Source: Turbatrix aceti (Eukaryota; Nematoda; Chromadorea; Rhabditida; Panagrolaimidae). Taken from it: DNA of 64,000 bases. Position 1 is the stretch's first letter. The number at the start of each line of letters is the position of its first letter. The position numbers and the translations under genes were made by a program. Positions 34,229 to 45,500 of this stretch are shown one piece after another. The stretch covers positions 11,452,271-11,516,270 of the forward strand of contig OZ017769.1 of assembly GCA_963969345.1 (NCBI GenBank). Reading direction: 5' to 3'. The notes below the pieces were generated by a model, which did not search any database, had not been told where the DNA came from, and saw only the letters and a program-made list of their open reading frames with translations.

Positions 34229-35289
34229 GGGTCTACTATACTTCAGCCCCCCATCGATTGCAGCAACGCCGCCTTGGGTTTTTTTAGAGCACAGCCCCCC
34301 ATAGGAGTTTGATTATCCGTATGGAATAGCCCCCCATCTCATTTTTTGCACGCAGGAGTTTGATTATACATACAGAAGGGCCCCCCAGGTGTTTTAGTGT
34401 GGAGGTGTTTGAAAATTTGTATGAACTGCTTCCCATAGGAGTTTGATTATCCGTATGAAATAGCCCCCCACTTCATTTTTTGCACGCAAGCATTTGATTA
34501 TACATGGGTGTTGGGGGGCTATTGTATAGCTATAACAACCCTCAAATTTGCAAAATCTTATCCCTGAATTTATGTGTAAAAATTTGTATTCGTTGGACAG
34601 TCGTTGTTTTTGTTTCCTCTCTGTCGTCGATGCGGTAAAACCATGAGACTGTACAAAAATTCGTCTGCTGCGAATGGCTGCTGGGTATGTTTTTTGTGTT
34701 TATGGAAATTATGGGGGGTCAATGTAGCGCTACAACAGTCCCCCATTTGATGTGGGGGCCTGTTGTAGCGCTACAATGGCCCCCCACGTTGTATTTGAGA
34801 ATATTTGTCTAAAAATGCATTCTGGGTGGAAAAAACTATTACGGTATAATATTTTGTCTTGGAACAAGACCTAAAATTATGGGGGGCTGTTGTAGCGCTA
34901 CAACAGTCCCCCATTTGATGTGGGGGTCTGTTGTAGCGCTACAATGGCCCCCCATTTAATCTGGTGGACTGTTATAGCGCTACAACAGCCCCCCATATTT
35001 GAAAATTTGAATGAAAATGATTCGTATGGGGGGCTGTATTCTAAAATATCCCGCGGGCATATTTTTCAACGTGATGGGGGCTCAAAGTATAGTAGCGCCA
35101 CGGCCGTATGGAACGACCCCCCATTTTCTCCTTAAACACGATTTCCGTATGAAAAAGCCCCCCACAGATGGGGGGCTCTATCATACGGATTTCCAAACTC
35201 ATATCGTCATTGATTTAAGGTGAAATGGGGGGCTAAAGTCCGAGCATGGGGGGTCAAAAGTCAGTGGGGGGCTGAAGTATAGTAGACCC
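34229..35289. mobile_element. TIR transposon (8-bp TSD) packed with AGCGCT palindromes
   Basis: Both ends carry GGGTCTACTATACTTCAGCC as a perfect inverted repeat followed by a C-run. The host octamer GTTATTTC is duplicated at 34221-34228 and 35290-35297. Removing the element and one duplicate restores an open ABCA reading frame, which proves the insertion. An 8-bp duplication fits hAT or a similar cut-and-paste class. The interior has no transposase. It holds several nested modules in which TGTAGCGCTACA palindromes are flanked by CCCCCCA and TGGGGGG (clustered at 34725-34785 and 34880-34995), and more C6/G6 inverted pairs elsewhere. Confidence 0.9.
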
Positions 35290-35339
35290 GTTATTTCGTC
35301 TCACTCGATGGAAGAGTGCGAAACGCTTATATTAGTACT

Positions 35340-35412
35340 TTATTTCTTTTATTTATTTCACCATTACTCAGTGGTTAGTTATCATTAGACCAGATGTTAG
35401 GAGGCACAAATG
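35340..35412 (-). mobile_element. Ultra-short retroposon, copy 1
   Basis: This is a 73-bp insertion flanked by TATATTAGTACT (35328-35339 and 35413-35424). Read on the minus strand it starts CATTTGTGCCTCCTAACATC and ends in a short (AAAT)n tail. It interrupts the ABCA pseudogene. The same sequence recurs at 48559-48637 and 59591-59671. Confidence 0.85.
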
Positions 35413-35640
35413 TATATTAGTACTAGTGTTGGTTTTTTGTCCAAGAGCGTGCTCCGTGTCATCAGCACCAGCCAGCAGCTTAAGCAAGCATCCAGCAACG
35501 AATATGTTCTCAATATAATCGGCTATGATGCTACGGATGTCATAGCAATGTTGAATGTTGTCTCTACAAATTTTCATGGGAACGAGCTTACTGACATCTG
35601 ATGAAAAAATATCTTCATCGCAACAACTATCTGATAACTA

Positions 35641-35943
35641 AAATTTTGATTCATTGAATTGTATAAACTGAGTCCAACCTATGTCGTAGAAAATATGGTT
35701 TTTTAGAAACTTTAGCGGTAATGTCGTATGCCGACGTTTCATCAGCTGGGCATTGCGAATTTATTCACTTTGTTTTACTTATAGTAATTATAAACATATT
35801 ATTGGCGTCAATAACTTTTATTTAATTGCAAAAATAATGGAAAAGATTACGGTTTTGCAAGGTTGAAAAGTAGCCCGTAAATTTGTTTGAACGATTGTGC
35901 AACAGAATGAAAGAGATTACGATTCGTTATTTGAAACAATTTT
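35641..35943. other. Gap between ABCA pseudogene and IP6K 3' end
   Basis: About 300 bp of AT-rich non-coding sequence; I see nothing in it beyond likely IP6K 3' UTR. Confidence 0.4.
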
Positions 35944-37181
35944 TTAGGTGAAAGCAAACGAAATAATTTTGTTTGGATCGCCAGATAAACTGGTAGTCAT
36001 TCTAGTGCCAGCATTGTTGCCGTTGCCATTTCCACCGGGGGACGATAATCGTCTTCGTGTCGGAGATGAAGAATATCTTCGTTTGAGCGAGCGCTGGGGT
36101 TTCATCTTGGCGTGATGCGTTAGTGCCACACTTTTTGGAGGTGTGGTAATAGCACACGTTTTTACTATGGAGGCTAGCGAACTAATCCCAAGAGCATAGC
36201 CGTCGTCGATGCCCTCATATACCGAATCGTTGAGAAAACCCGCATATGTTGAGTGAGCAAAATCGATCATACGCATCACAATTTCAGGCTGATCCACGGC
36301 TTCGGATGCTCCATCGAAGGCGATCAGCAATGACGACGAGAAAAATCGAAAACTCTCCGCTTGCTGTACAACCGATTCAAGCATTTCTAACTGCTTGAGC
36401 AGGTTTTCAGTCCTATGCTGACCGGCAACGACAAAGAATGCCACAAGGTAGTCTGCAAGCTGAGTTTTGGTCATGCGTCTGCCTTCGTATTTGTTGACAA
36501 AGTCGTAAGCTGCACGATGTCGATCGTACAACTGCATGCCGACCAGTCTTATTCCAAGTTCTTGACTGGTTGACTGCCGGCATTTTTGGGTCTGTGCTGC
36601 ACGCTTTTGCGCGCTACACTCATCACCATACTGCCTTTGACCCATCTTGATATCAATGATGCAGGGCACGTGATAGTTGCTCACGATGTTTTCTAACGTG
36701 ATGAAAGATTGGCTGTGGCCTTTGAGCATCTTTTCAATCACCTGTAAATCGTTGGGTTTTTTTCCAACTCACCTCAGTAAAAAATTACTCAACCTACTTT
36801 ACTCTGACAGTAGCCAGCCCATGAGTTGAAAGAAGCAGTGGCTTCTACTTTACCACTCTTTCCTACTCGGAAAGTCATGGGTGGATCGCTGTGCCCATGT
36901 AGGTTATGACACTTTGCAGGTTCTTCTACCATGAGTAATATCGTGCTTTCATCTTCTTCGCAGTCACGATGCATCGCTGACGCATCACCACCTCTTCGCC
37001 CACCGTGATCAAGATGAACACGTACCCGCCCACAGTATTGAACAGTAAAGGGAGCAAAGCGACTGTCCAGATGGGTATAAAAGAGTGCTTCCCGCTGGTT
37101 AAACGGCTTCAAGACGTGACCTGCACACTTAAGAAGACCAAAATGGCCGCCGACCTGGTGGGGAAAGCCTGCAACGATCAT
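35944..37181 (-). CDS. Inositol hexakisphosphate kinase (IP6K family)
   Basis: IP6K phosphorylates InsP6 to the pyrophosphate InsP7. Two exons, 36798-37181 and 35944-36741, total 1182 nt, 393 residues. The N-terminus GFPHQVGGHFGLLK and FNQREALFY match the family. The catalytic signature PxxxDxKMG is present as PCIIDIKMGQRQYGD. KCRQSTSQELGIRLVGMQ follows, then FRFFSSSLLIAFDG and the metal-binding MIDFAHSTYAG (the SSLL and DFA motifs). A basic, Ser/Arg-rich C-terminal tail follows the kinase domain. The start is ATG 37181, since longer forms would need a non-ATG codon. Confidence 0.93.
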
Positions 37182-38469
37182 GGCGGGCGTTGCAGGCAAA
37201 AAGCGAGGTCAGCGACTTTAGACGACACGGTGACGCAAGATGGCGACAGCGTGTCTCGTTGATTCTGAAACTAAATTTTTCATTAAAAAAGTAAACCAAG
37301 CTTCAATTTTGATAGTTTACAATTAATACGATGAAACTATCACTCATGAAACTAAAAAAACACGCTTGCAAGAAAGAGTATCATTACATTCACGTAAAAT
37401 GCATGTTCACGTCAAACATTGCATAGACGCTCAACGACACGGTATATGAGGGCACCGACGACAAGTGTAAGTTACTCAGAAACATCCAGTATCAAAAATA
37501 TGTACATAAAAGAAACCTACATTGCGATCCACTCGTCATCGTCATGCTAGACTATCGACTAATGCAAGCACTACAAAAACGCGTCAGTCTTGTTCTGTCA
37601 CAAACGCAGCTGTAGAAAAAAAGGCAATAGCAAAGCAACGACGGAGAGAGACGAGACTTTGTGGTTAACTAAGCCGGCTTGGCTCATTCGTTGCTTGGAG
37701 GAGGGATAAAGAAATCCAGCAAATGAGCAATGAGAATACAGAGACATGGTATATTTTCTATAAAATATTTCCTGGAGAGAGAAGGCGAAAACTTTGATAT
37801 AATCCGGTATTCTGATGTGGGTAACAACAGGCAGACCACATGTGTTCCGTTAATGCGAATCAAAAAATGAGGAAAATTGTTTGAACCCAAATTTCGAACC
37901 GCATACCTCAAAGATGTTTTTTGGAATTGCAATTTTAATTTGCAAGCATACGTGTATCCAAGATCTATGTGATCCCCCAGTATTCAAAATCAACACAAAA
38001 ATTATGATGCGGCACTGGTGGCAACGACGAGAATGTAAAAGCTGTCTAGTTAACCGACAGCGAGAAAGAGAACACACCAGCGCTGCAGCTGACGACTAGT
38101 CGGTTGCCCGACTCACTTCCACGAGTGCGTCTCTTCCATTCTCTGTCTGCTCCTAGGCAAGCAGAGTCCGTTAGGCAGGCTGAGGCCGCATGCCAGCTGA
38201 TGTATGTCGCGGCCAAACAAAGAGCGAGAGGTGGGAGGCTGTTGGGACGCACGACATCCCCTGCCATCCCCCGGTTCTTCCTTTCCCAAGCCAGCGGCAC
38301 AGCGGGCGGGGACTTATAGTGGCAGAGTTGTTGGCTTACCGCGAGTTGCTTGCCTTTCCTCTCCCCGCTTCCTCGTCTTTTTTTCGAGCGCCACCACTGC
38401 CTGGACCACCACGCTGCGGCTGCACTTCCAATCAGGCATCCTTCTCTTCTTCGTCTCCTCTGCGGCGTT
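37182..38469. other. Divergent intergenic region (IP6K / syntrophin)
   Basis: About 1.3 kb between head-to-head genes. The right half (38040-38460) is more GC- and CT-rich and has open frames on several phases, but they overlap and none carries a domain. It is more likely 5' UTR and promoter of the syntrophin gene. No exon can be supported. Confidence 0.45.
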
Positions 38470-40393
38470 ATGCACGTGAGAAATTCCTTTCTTGAGGTCC
38501 TTGTTGATGATCAATGGCAAACCTTTGACGCAAGCCTCGATGAAACCGCACTCACGCTCGCCCCGTGCAATGAGCAGTTCATCGATGAAACGTTTGGTTC
38601 GCGTAAACGTAATGTGCGCGTCATCAAGGAGGACGGCGGTGGTCTGGGGATTAGCATTCTTGGTGGCACAGAAAATGGTACATCCATCGTGATCAGGTTG
38701 GTTCCGTTTGTATGATCTCAAAAAAAATGTCAAATGAAATTCAGCAAAATTTTTCCCAACATGGCAGCAGATAGAACTGGGCAGCTGTACGTCGGTGATG
38801 TCATCTTGGCTGTCAACGGAGAATCTCTTATAGGAGCACGACATGATGACGCCGTTCGAGCACTAAAGCGTGCCGGTAAAGTTGTTAATATGACAGGTGA
38901 GCAGGAAAAAAGTACAAGTAATGGTTTTTTGGTATCATTTTTTAACGCAAAATTTGTCGGTCTCGTCCTTTAATTGAAGCTTGTATGTGTAGCATGCCAG
39001 TTCACAAAGAAACACGTTTTGAGTGCTTCTCCAAAGCAACGAACAATTCAAGGATTAATGAGAGTTTTTAAAGCCCGGCCATGTTTGGATCTGCAGGCAT
39101 GAAAACAGCAGTAATTTTTACGGTTATAAAAACTAAATGGTAGCTAAATGGGTCTTCTCAATGGTAGCACTGCATTATATACAATGTCATAACGCGATTC
39201 CATGGGACGTCTATAGACGGTATACCTCTGTCGATGGATATCGACGCGGACTTCGTAGTCGAGAAGTCCTGAGGCCCCCAGAGTGCGCAGCTCGATTGGG
39301 GGAGGGATAGTTCGTGGCTAGAGCGGAGTTGAGTAATCTTTAATTATGACCTCCTAATTTTGCAGTACAATACAGAAAAGAAACCCCTCTCAGACATACC
39401 GAAGTTCTTCAAAGACTGATGTGGGACGACGACGACTGGGCACAGCCCATCAATGCAGTTGACGGAGCGCGAAGCTTTGGCCTCAAGTTAGCATTTGTTA
39501 CGCGTAACAGCTTCGTACATGATGACATTGAAAGCAGAACCTTCGAAATTCGATCTCAGTCCAGCAGGTACGTGCTTACGCTGAGATGCTCGTCTCCGGT
39601 AGAAGCCGATGCTTGGTTTGAATCCGTGCACGCCTGCGCAGATGCTCTCATGGTACAGGCGCTCGCGCAGGTAAACCTCGCACTTGGTCAGAATCCTCAG
39701 GTACGCAAGATGGGATGGCTTGCCGAACAGGGTGTGCTCGACGGCGTGCTTATATGGAAGCCGCTTTTTGTTGCCCTCACGACCAATGATCTGTTGTTCT
39801 ACGACAGCGTTCCAGCCATGAAGCAAGAATGGGCGTCGCCGAGAATCACAAGGCCTCTCATCGCTACCCGGGTTGTTGATACGACATCTCGAACCTTCCC
39901 TGTCATTCCTGGTCTCTCAGATCTCATCAGTTTCACAACACGCACAGGAACACAGCTGGGCATTCGATCACACACATTTCGCGTGGAGACCCATCGCGAT
40001 CTGGCTACCTGGGTGAAAAGCATCATCCAGTGCACCTACGAAGCCTGCGAGGAAATAGGACAAGTTAGCACGTGTATGTCACTGCAAAAGCTAGAACCCA
40101 ACTCAAAATAACAACTTTCAGCTTGCATCTGGCAAGAACGCCACTGCGAACTCATCATAAACCTAGACAAAGGCGTATCCCTTGTTGCACGGGATACTGG
40201 AACCCTTCTCTGGCAACACCAATTTGCTTCCATTCGCGCAACCGGAGACGATGGTCAAAAGTACCTCTGGATTGACTTTGGACCACCCACGGGAGAGCAG
40301 GAAGTCGACCTCATGGACTCGCCTAAGCCGGTGGTCTTCATTCTCCACACATTTCTGGCAACAAAAGTATACCAACTTGGGCTGTACGCCTGA
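38470..40393 (+). CDS. stn-1-like: Alpha/beta-type syntrophin
   Basis: Syntrophins are PDZ/PH adaptors of the dystrophin complex at muscle and synaptic membranes. Exons 38470-38696, 38745-38896, 39366-40073 and 40122-40393 total 1359 nt, 452 residues. The order is a split PH1 start (FLEVLVDDQWQTF), the PDZ domain (about 45-135, GGGLGISILGG carboxylate loop, then SKIFPNMAAD), PH1 second half, PH2 (about 215-345, ending FRVETHRDLATWVKSI) and the C-terminal syntrophin-unique domain (CIWQERHCELIINL to VFILHTFLATKVYQLG). FRVETHRDL and WLAEQ favour the alpha/beta branch (nematode stn-1) over gamma. Intron 2 is 469 bp, about ten times the local norm, with no feature I recognise. ATG 38470 is the first in-frame Met before the PH1 half-domain. 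Confidence 0.94.
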
Positions 40394-40581
40394 TACACAC
40401 ATAAGCCTTACGCTGCAGATTAAAGAAAAATGGTAACCCAAGTACACAGTTAGCGGTCAGTATTAGCAACTTATTCGCCGTTCAGAAAAATAAAAACTGT
40501 AAATTTCATACTGAAAAATACAAAGCATTTATTTTTTACCTTGGGCATCATTCACATACAGTCAACATGGCATCTGTTCCC

Positions 40582-41926
40582 TCACTCAGCGAGGGTAGCA
40601 TCAAATCGAAAAACGTCAACAAAAAACGTACGTCGACTTCTTTCGTTCCAAACTTCCTTGATGAGTTCCTGATCGATGGCTCGGCTGACCTTACGGTAGT
40701 CTTGCATTGCACCAGCCGAGGTCGTTAGATCGATAAGCCGGTCGTCGACAAGAGCATCCAGATAGCCGTAAACTGTCATTTTTGACTTCGGAAGACGATG
40801 AGTGCGTCGGAAGATGCGCAGAAAAGCTAATAAAAAAAACACAAGTGAAAAACTCATCAAATACTCCAATAAAAAGCCAACTCACACTGATAAAGTGTAA
40901 TGTAAGAAATATCAACGGCCCCGGTTCTCTTGGACAACCTTCTGTGAATTTCGAGTAAAAAAAGGCCAAAAATGTCGATTTCTAAAAAATGAATTCACAA
41001 TTCGTTTCGAAGACATATCGTAGAACATCAGCCTACGTTTGAGCAACTCTTTTTCTGAATTCGCCGCCGTAAGACAGTTTGTGATTTGCAGTACGACGTT
41101 TGGTACATCGGCTTTGTGAACGATTGGAGACCCTAGTAGCTTCATGGCCGCGAGGAGCGCAAATTGCTTAAGGCGATAGTATCCATTGTCTGTCGCAGCG
41201 GCAACCAGTCGATCGACTTGTCGTGCTAAAAAGCTGTCATCACAGATAGCCGAGCATAAAAACTTGTAGTGGTCGTAGAATCCGGCGGTATTCTCTGCGT
41301 TGTTGGCAAAAAAATCGGCTGGCAGAAGCATGTCTCGCAGGACGTCAATAACCGGTCGATGAGGAACAGAAGTCAAGATCTTGGTCTGAGAAAAGCGTGA
41401 TCGAACGCGTTTTTCAAATCTTTCCACGCAAAGCTAAAAAAAAATAATTAAAAAAAAAACGTTTCAAAATCGTAAAAACCGACCATATCTTCTGAACAGC
41501 ACAGAACCAGGCAGCCACACGTCGTTGCAATGTTCATAATAGTGTACAAAAATTGTTGGCGTGTTTTCTTGGCAAACTGTTCAAAGTGATCAATAACCAG
41601 AACCTTGCCAGGCTGCATTACACTCTCAGCAATCTGCGTACCATCAGCGTCATTCCACTGTAAGCCATTGATGATCGAAACATTGTTGTCATCGTTAAAC
41701 CGTGTTGCCACGTGATAGATAATGGACGTCTTTCCTGAGAGCTTTTCACCAATGAGGACAGCGGATCTGCCTTTACCAGTAGCGTGAAAGTTGCAGAAAA
41801 CATCTGTCAGAGTCCTACGAAACAATTCAGGATTTAAAATATCCAAAAGCCCTTTACTTACCCTATAGCTTCATCCAAATTGATCAAAACGTTGCGAATA
41901 GAAGAAATCAGTTCTACACGAGACAT
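40582..41926 (-). CDS. ORC4: Origin recognition complex subunit 4
   Basis: ORC4 is an AAA+ subunit of the complex that marks replication origins and loads MCM. The exons are 41862-41926, 41484-41814, 41015-41433, 40886-40941 and 40582-40826: 1116 nt, 371 residues (human 436). Features are Walker A GEKLSGKTS (about 43-51), Walker B-like VLVIDHFEQF, CVERFEKRVRSRFSQ (human ORC4: LLEKRVKSRFSH) and a winged-helix end (ITLYQSFLRIFRRTH ... VYGYLDALVDDRLIDL). The acidic residue that usually follows the Walker B Asp is His here. The donor at the end of exon 3 (40980-41020) is the least certain junction, chosen because it alone keeps the frame. The gene lies 188 bp from the end of the convergent syntrophin gene. 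Confidence 0.88.
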
Positions 41927-42265
41927 TCCAGCAGAACCAACCTGAGGTATTCCAGCAAGTAAAAGTCAGGAAACAGCATAAATTTGCGTTCAAAATTAAT
42001 GTTCCCGCCTGCGTGCGCATTTCGCTTCGGGACCGCTAATGGATGTGCATGCAAGCTGCAATCAATGAAAGTTTTACGTTTTATTTTCATTCATTTGTAT
42101 TTGCTCAACATCACGAGGTTTTTGTCTTTTTTGGTGTCGTCCGTCGTTGCTTTGCATCGTTTTTGATTCCTCAACGTTGGTAATCATGAGTCGAGGCATA
42201 AACGAGCTGTTCAACTTTTGTGCGGCGATTTTATATTACCTGATTGTTTTTTCAGAGCTGTAATC
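41927..42265. promoter_or_regulatory. Divergent region (ORC4 / COX7C)
   Basis: A 339-bp spacer. TTTTTTCAG ends at 42255, ten bases before the COX7C ATG. This is either the end of a 5' UTR intron or a spliced-leader acceptor, as expected in a nematode. No other motif is claimed. Confidence 0.4.
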
Positions 42266-42569
42266 ATGCTGACTGCTCGCGTTCTTCCCCGCATCGTCCA
42301 GGCCACGCGCCAGGCTTCTTCTAGCGGCCAAGGCTTGCATCTGGCCAAGTACACTGGTCAGACGCCTACTGGCTTTGTCAACGACGGCTGGGCTGCTTCT
42401 GTGAGTTATTTCGAGTGTTTTTCGTTTTATTTACGATTTCTTGTAGCGCGTGCCTTTCCTTGTCCGCAACAAGTGGGCTTTTGGTGTGAAGGCCACGATC
42501 TTCCTTGCCATCGGTTTCTGGGCACCCTTCATCGTCGTCGAATACCAGCTCCGCAAGGCCAACCAGTAG
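42266..42569 (+). CDS. COX7C: Cytochrome c oxidase subunit 7C
   Basis: COX7C is a small nuclear-encoded subunit of respiratory complex IV in the inner mitochondrial membrane. Exons 42266-42400 and 42447-42569 total 258 nt, 85 residues. An amphipathic basic presequence (MLTARVLPRIVQATRQ) is followed by the conserved VPFLVRNKWAF (human: LPFSVENKWSL), one membrane span (about 58-75, ATIFLAIGFWAPFIVV) and a basic matrix end. The sole intron falls just before the conserved block. Confidence 0.85.
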
Positions 42570-45500
42570 TCGACCCGATTTGATTTCTAGGCTGTGAACG
42601 AACAAAAAAAGTTGTCAGCGATGATGATTATGTCGTCTCATATAGCGTGATTTGTGTTTCTATATCTCGCTGCCTATCGTTGAATGAACATAGGTTTCGA
42701 ATGGTTGAGGATGCAATACTGGTGGAAAAACTAATTTTTTGGGCAACTTTGAACAGCTGATCCATGACGCAAAATGAATTCTGTAATTACGAGCGGGGTC
42801 ACTGTTTTGTGTTGATTGTGTAAACGCGTTCACGTTTGTTTACAGGCAGTCGGATTATTTTACAGTTGCCGATCCAGGGGCGTAACTAAATACGTAATTC
42901 CCATTCGAAGGTTGAGTGGGGTGCTGGGGGTAGTTTTGTTACCTGTTATATAAAACTTTAAATCGAACTGGATTCTGAAATCTCTCATTTGGGGCAAAAT
43001 ATTTTTTCGAATATTCATTTGTTTTTCTTTCAAGTACGTCATCGTCATTTTTCTACTTACAGTCTGTAATTTAAATATTTACAACACATCCCGATATTTA
43101 TTCCATTCATCCTCGTTGCTTTGTTGCCCGATGAAATGTTGTAGTTGACTTTTTTTCCCAATCATGCATAAACAGTCATTTGTTGTTTTTTTAATGGGCC
43201 GCGCATACATTGCTGAGCCTAATTCCGTCTCGGCGTCACATTGGCGTGCTTTCCAACTTTAGAGTCATGGACAACCATGGAGAGCTAAATGACTGGAGAG
43301 GGATTTATAATAGCGTGTTACTCTAGTGTTTGGAGATTTTGTTGTGTCGAAAACAATTCATGGGGACTAGGGTTCGAACCCGAGTCCTATGAAAAAGAAG
43401 AAAAAAGGTGTCAATTTTATCTTAAAACGAAAACCGAGGCATATCCTTTTTTCTGCCTAAAATTTTGTCAATTAACGCTTCATCTTTACAATTTTTTCAC
43501 CCTGAACATTCAACATGTTGTAGCAATGTGCTAAATATTTCGAGCTGACTGCACCAATATAGGGCGTCGTAAAAAATGATTTAGGGGCAATCGTTAATTC
43601 TGCCAATTTTATTTCATTTTTTACCTGAAGCAATCTGTTTTCCTTTTTTAAAAGTCCACTTGCTATAAATTTGGACTTTTATGCGTAATGTATTAAAAAT
43701 TTATTACTGGCTAACACTCGCTCTGCTCGCGCTCTTTGAGCACTCCAATTTTTCGTGCTCGCTCTGCTCATGCTCATTGAGCACTCCAATTTTTCGCGCT
43801 CGCTCCGCTCGCGCTCGTGAGCTGAGCAGGAGCGAGCAGTGAGCAGGAGCAATTTGGTGAGCATCGAACAACTCTGGTTTTTTTAGACGACCGTTCAAAA
43901 ATTTAGTGTTTACCCTCCAATGAAATACTGTAATACATTTATTTATTTATTTATGCACCTGACGGGGTAGTGCCAAAAAAGCATGGTTACTTTGATTTTT
44001 AACAAGACGGCGTAGACATGCATCCAGTTAACGTTTTGGAAACAATAAAAGCTGAAATGTGTACTACTTGTACCACTTGTGATAACAAATAATATTAAGT
44101 TATGGTAGAGTTACATATGTATATGTCGAGTTTCTTTAATATTTGAACTTAATTTTCATTGCTTAAAAAACTGCGCTCTTTTCTTTTAGTCGATCAATTT
44201 TGTTTCTATAGGATCTTAACATAAAGGTTGTAAAATTTCGAATGCCAAGATTATCTAACAAGAAAAGTCAGAAATTGAAGCATTCAAAATCTTGCTGGGA
44301 CGCTTCACTCCTCTTTTGCTTGCAAACGAAAGAGTTTGCTTTTCTGTTCATTTGACTTGAATTCGACAAATCTGTAAAGTGTTGGCAATGAAGCGAAATA
44401 GGTAATAAAAAGTCTATATCTTTTCGCCTGGCTTTTGGAAGAGGAGGAAAAAGCGCATCTACGCGTTCACCAGCACGTCGTTGTTGGATTTACCCAACGG
44501 GGCTCTTTTTTGGGCATTTTGCGTGAATTGGGAGCCTTTTTATGCAAAGTCCCGCATTAGCCAGTACCCACACTTGTTTCTTCCATAACCCTTCTTACTT
44601 CTTTTGAGTGAGTCAGGAGGACTTTCTGGCTGCACAAGTCGTTCTCTTTGGATGAACTTCTGGAAAAATTTAGATACTCGCGGGAACGACATTTCACTAA
44701 ACCGTGGGAAAGCTTTGTTCTGGTAGTTTTATCTATACACTTTTCTGATTCGAAAACACTTCCCGACAGCTACCTTGTTTTGTCCGTCTTTTCGTTCTCC
44801 AACTTTCCGCACAACACGACCCCCTCCTGGGTTTTCATCAATGGCACTCCCAGTTGGCTTGGTTTTGTGTTTTTCCCAACAATTTCCCTACCGCGCTGCA
44901 CGAAACAGCGTGTTGCAAATGACTTGCTAATAAGCGCACCCGCCAGCTGCCGACGGTAGGAAAAAAGAACACTGGGGTTTATACAGTTCGTTGGCGACTG
45001 GCTAATACAGAAATGTGATTGGTACAATTTGGGGGCGGTGCAACGAAAGAAAAATAAAGGGTGGGAGCGTTAGAGTTCAAGATATGCGCGATTCGGTTGG
45101 TTGTCGTTTAAAGGAATCAATTTTTAAAACTGCAAAACTTTTTGTTGTCACAGTTTTATTTATTTCTGTCCGTCAACATTTATTAAAAGCAAAAAAATTT
45201 TTTCTTCAAAAATGACTATGTTAAAAATTTGCTTTTCAGTTTCATAAACGCTAATTGATTTTGCATGCCAATTTAGTTAGTGCTCCTTGCCGTCATCAGT
45301 CAATGGCAGGAAGATACATTGCAAGTTAAAAAAATTGTTTTAAGGTCCAAAAATTAAAAATGATAATTTGCTTTTTTTTTCCCATTTCTCTTTCGTTTGC
45401 TCGTGAAAATTTTTTTCTACAGAATGCTCTACTTTTGTTTCGTTTCACCATTATCGATGGCTGCGTATTTGTGTAGATATTTCATGATATTTGCTACCCA

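Larger units (their letters stand above)
33585..35640 (+). pseudogene. Decayed ABCA-type ABC transporter, interrupted by two insertions
   Basis: 34086-34228 still encodes an ABC nucleotide-binding core: KRRVSVGVALLTNPN, then MDEPTAGIDPSTRR and WDLLIALRDQG. The four hydrophobic residues that normally precede DEPT are missing, as is most of the signature LSGG. After a 1061-bp insertion the same frame resumes at 35290 as VISSHSMEECETLI, the switch region typical of ABCA transporters. Upstream, 33585-33938 encodes a strongly hydrophobic polypeptide that could be the preceding membrane domain (inference). Downstream, 35413-35600 contains STSQQLKQASSNEYVL, resembling the region after the switch, but in a shifted frame. 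A second insertion of 73 bp splits that part. Walker A is not found. The gene is dead here. Confidence 0.75.

Noticed and set aside
38190..38480. Three overlapping frames in CT-rich sequence before syntrophin
   Set aside because: They reflect base composition; the syntrophin frame is only supported from ATG 38470.
43360..43395. GGGTTCGAACCC, which resembles a tRNA T arm
   Set aside because: No anticodon arm, D arm or acceptor stem can be placed around it; it is only a short palindrome.
44648..44959. A 103-residue frame in the long gap after COX7C
   Set aside because: There is no domain or splice support, and an opposite-strand frame covers the same bases.
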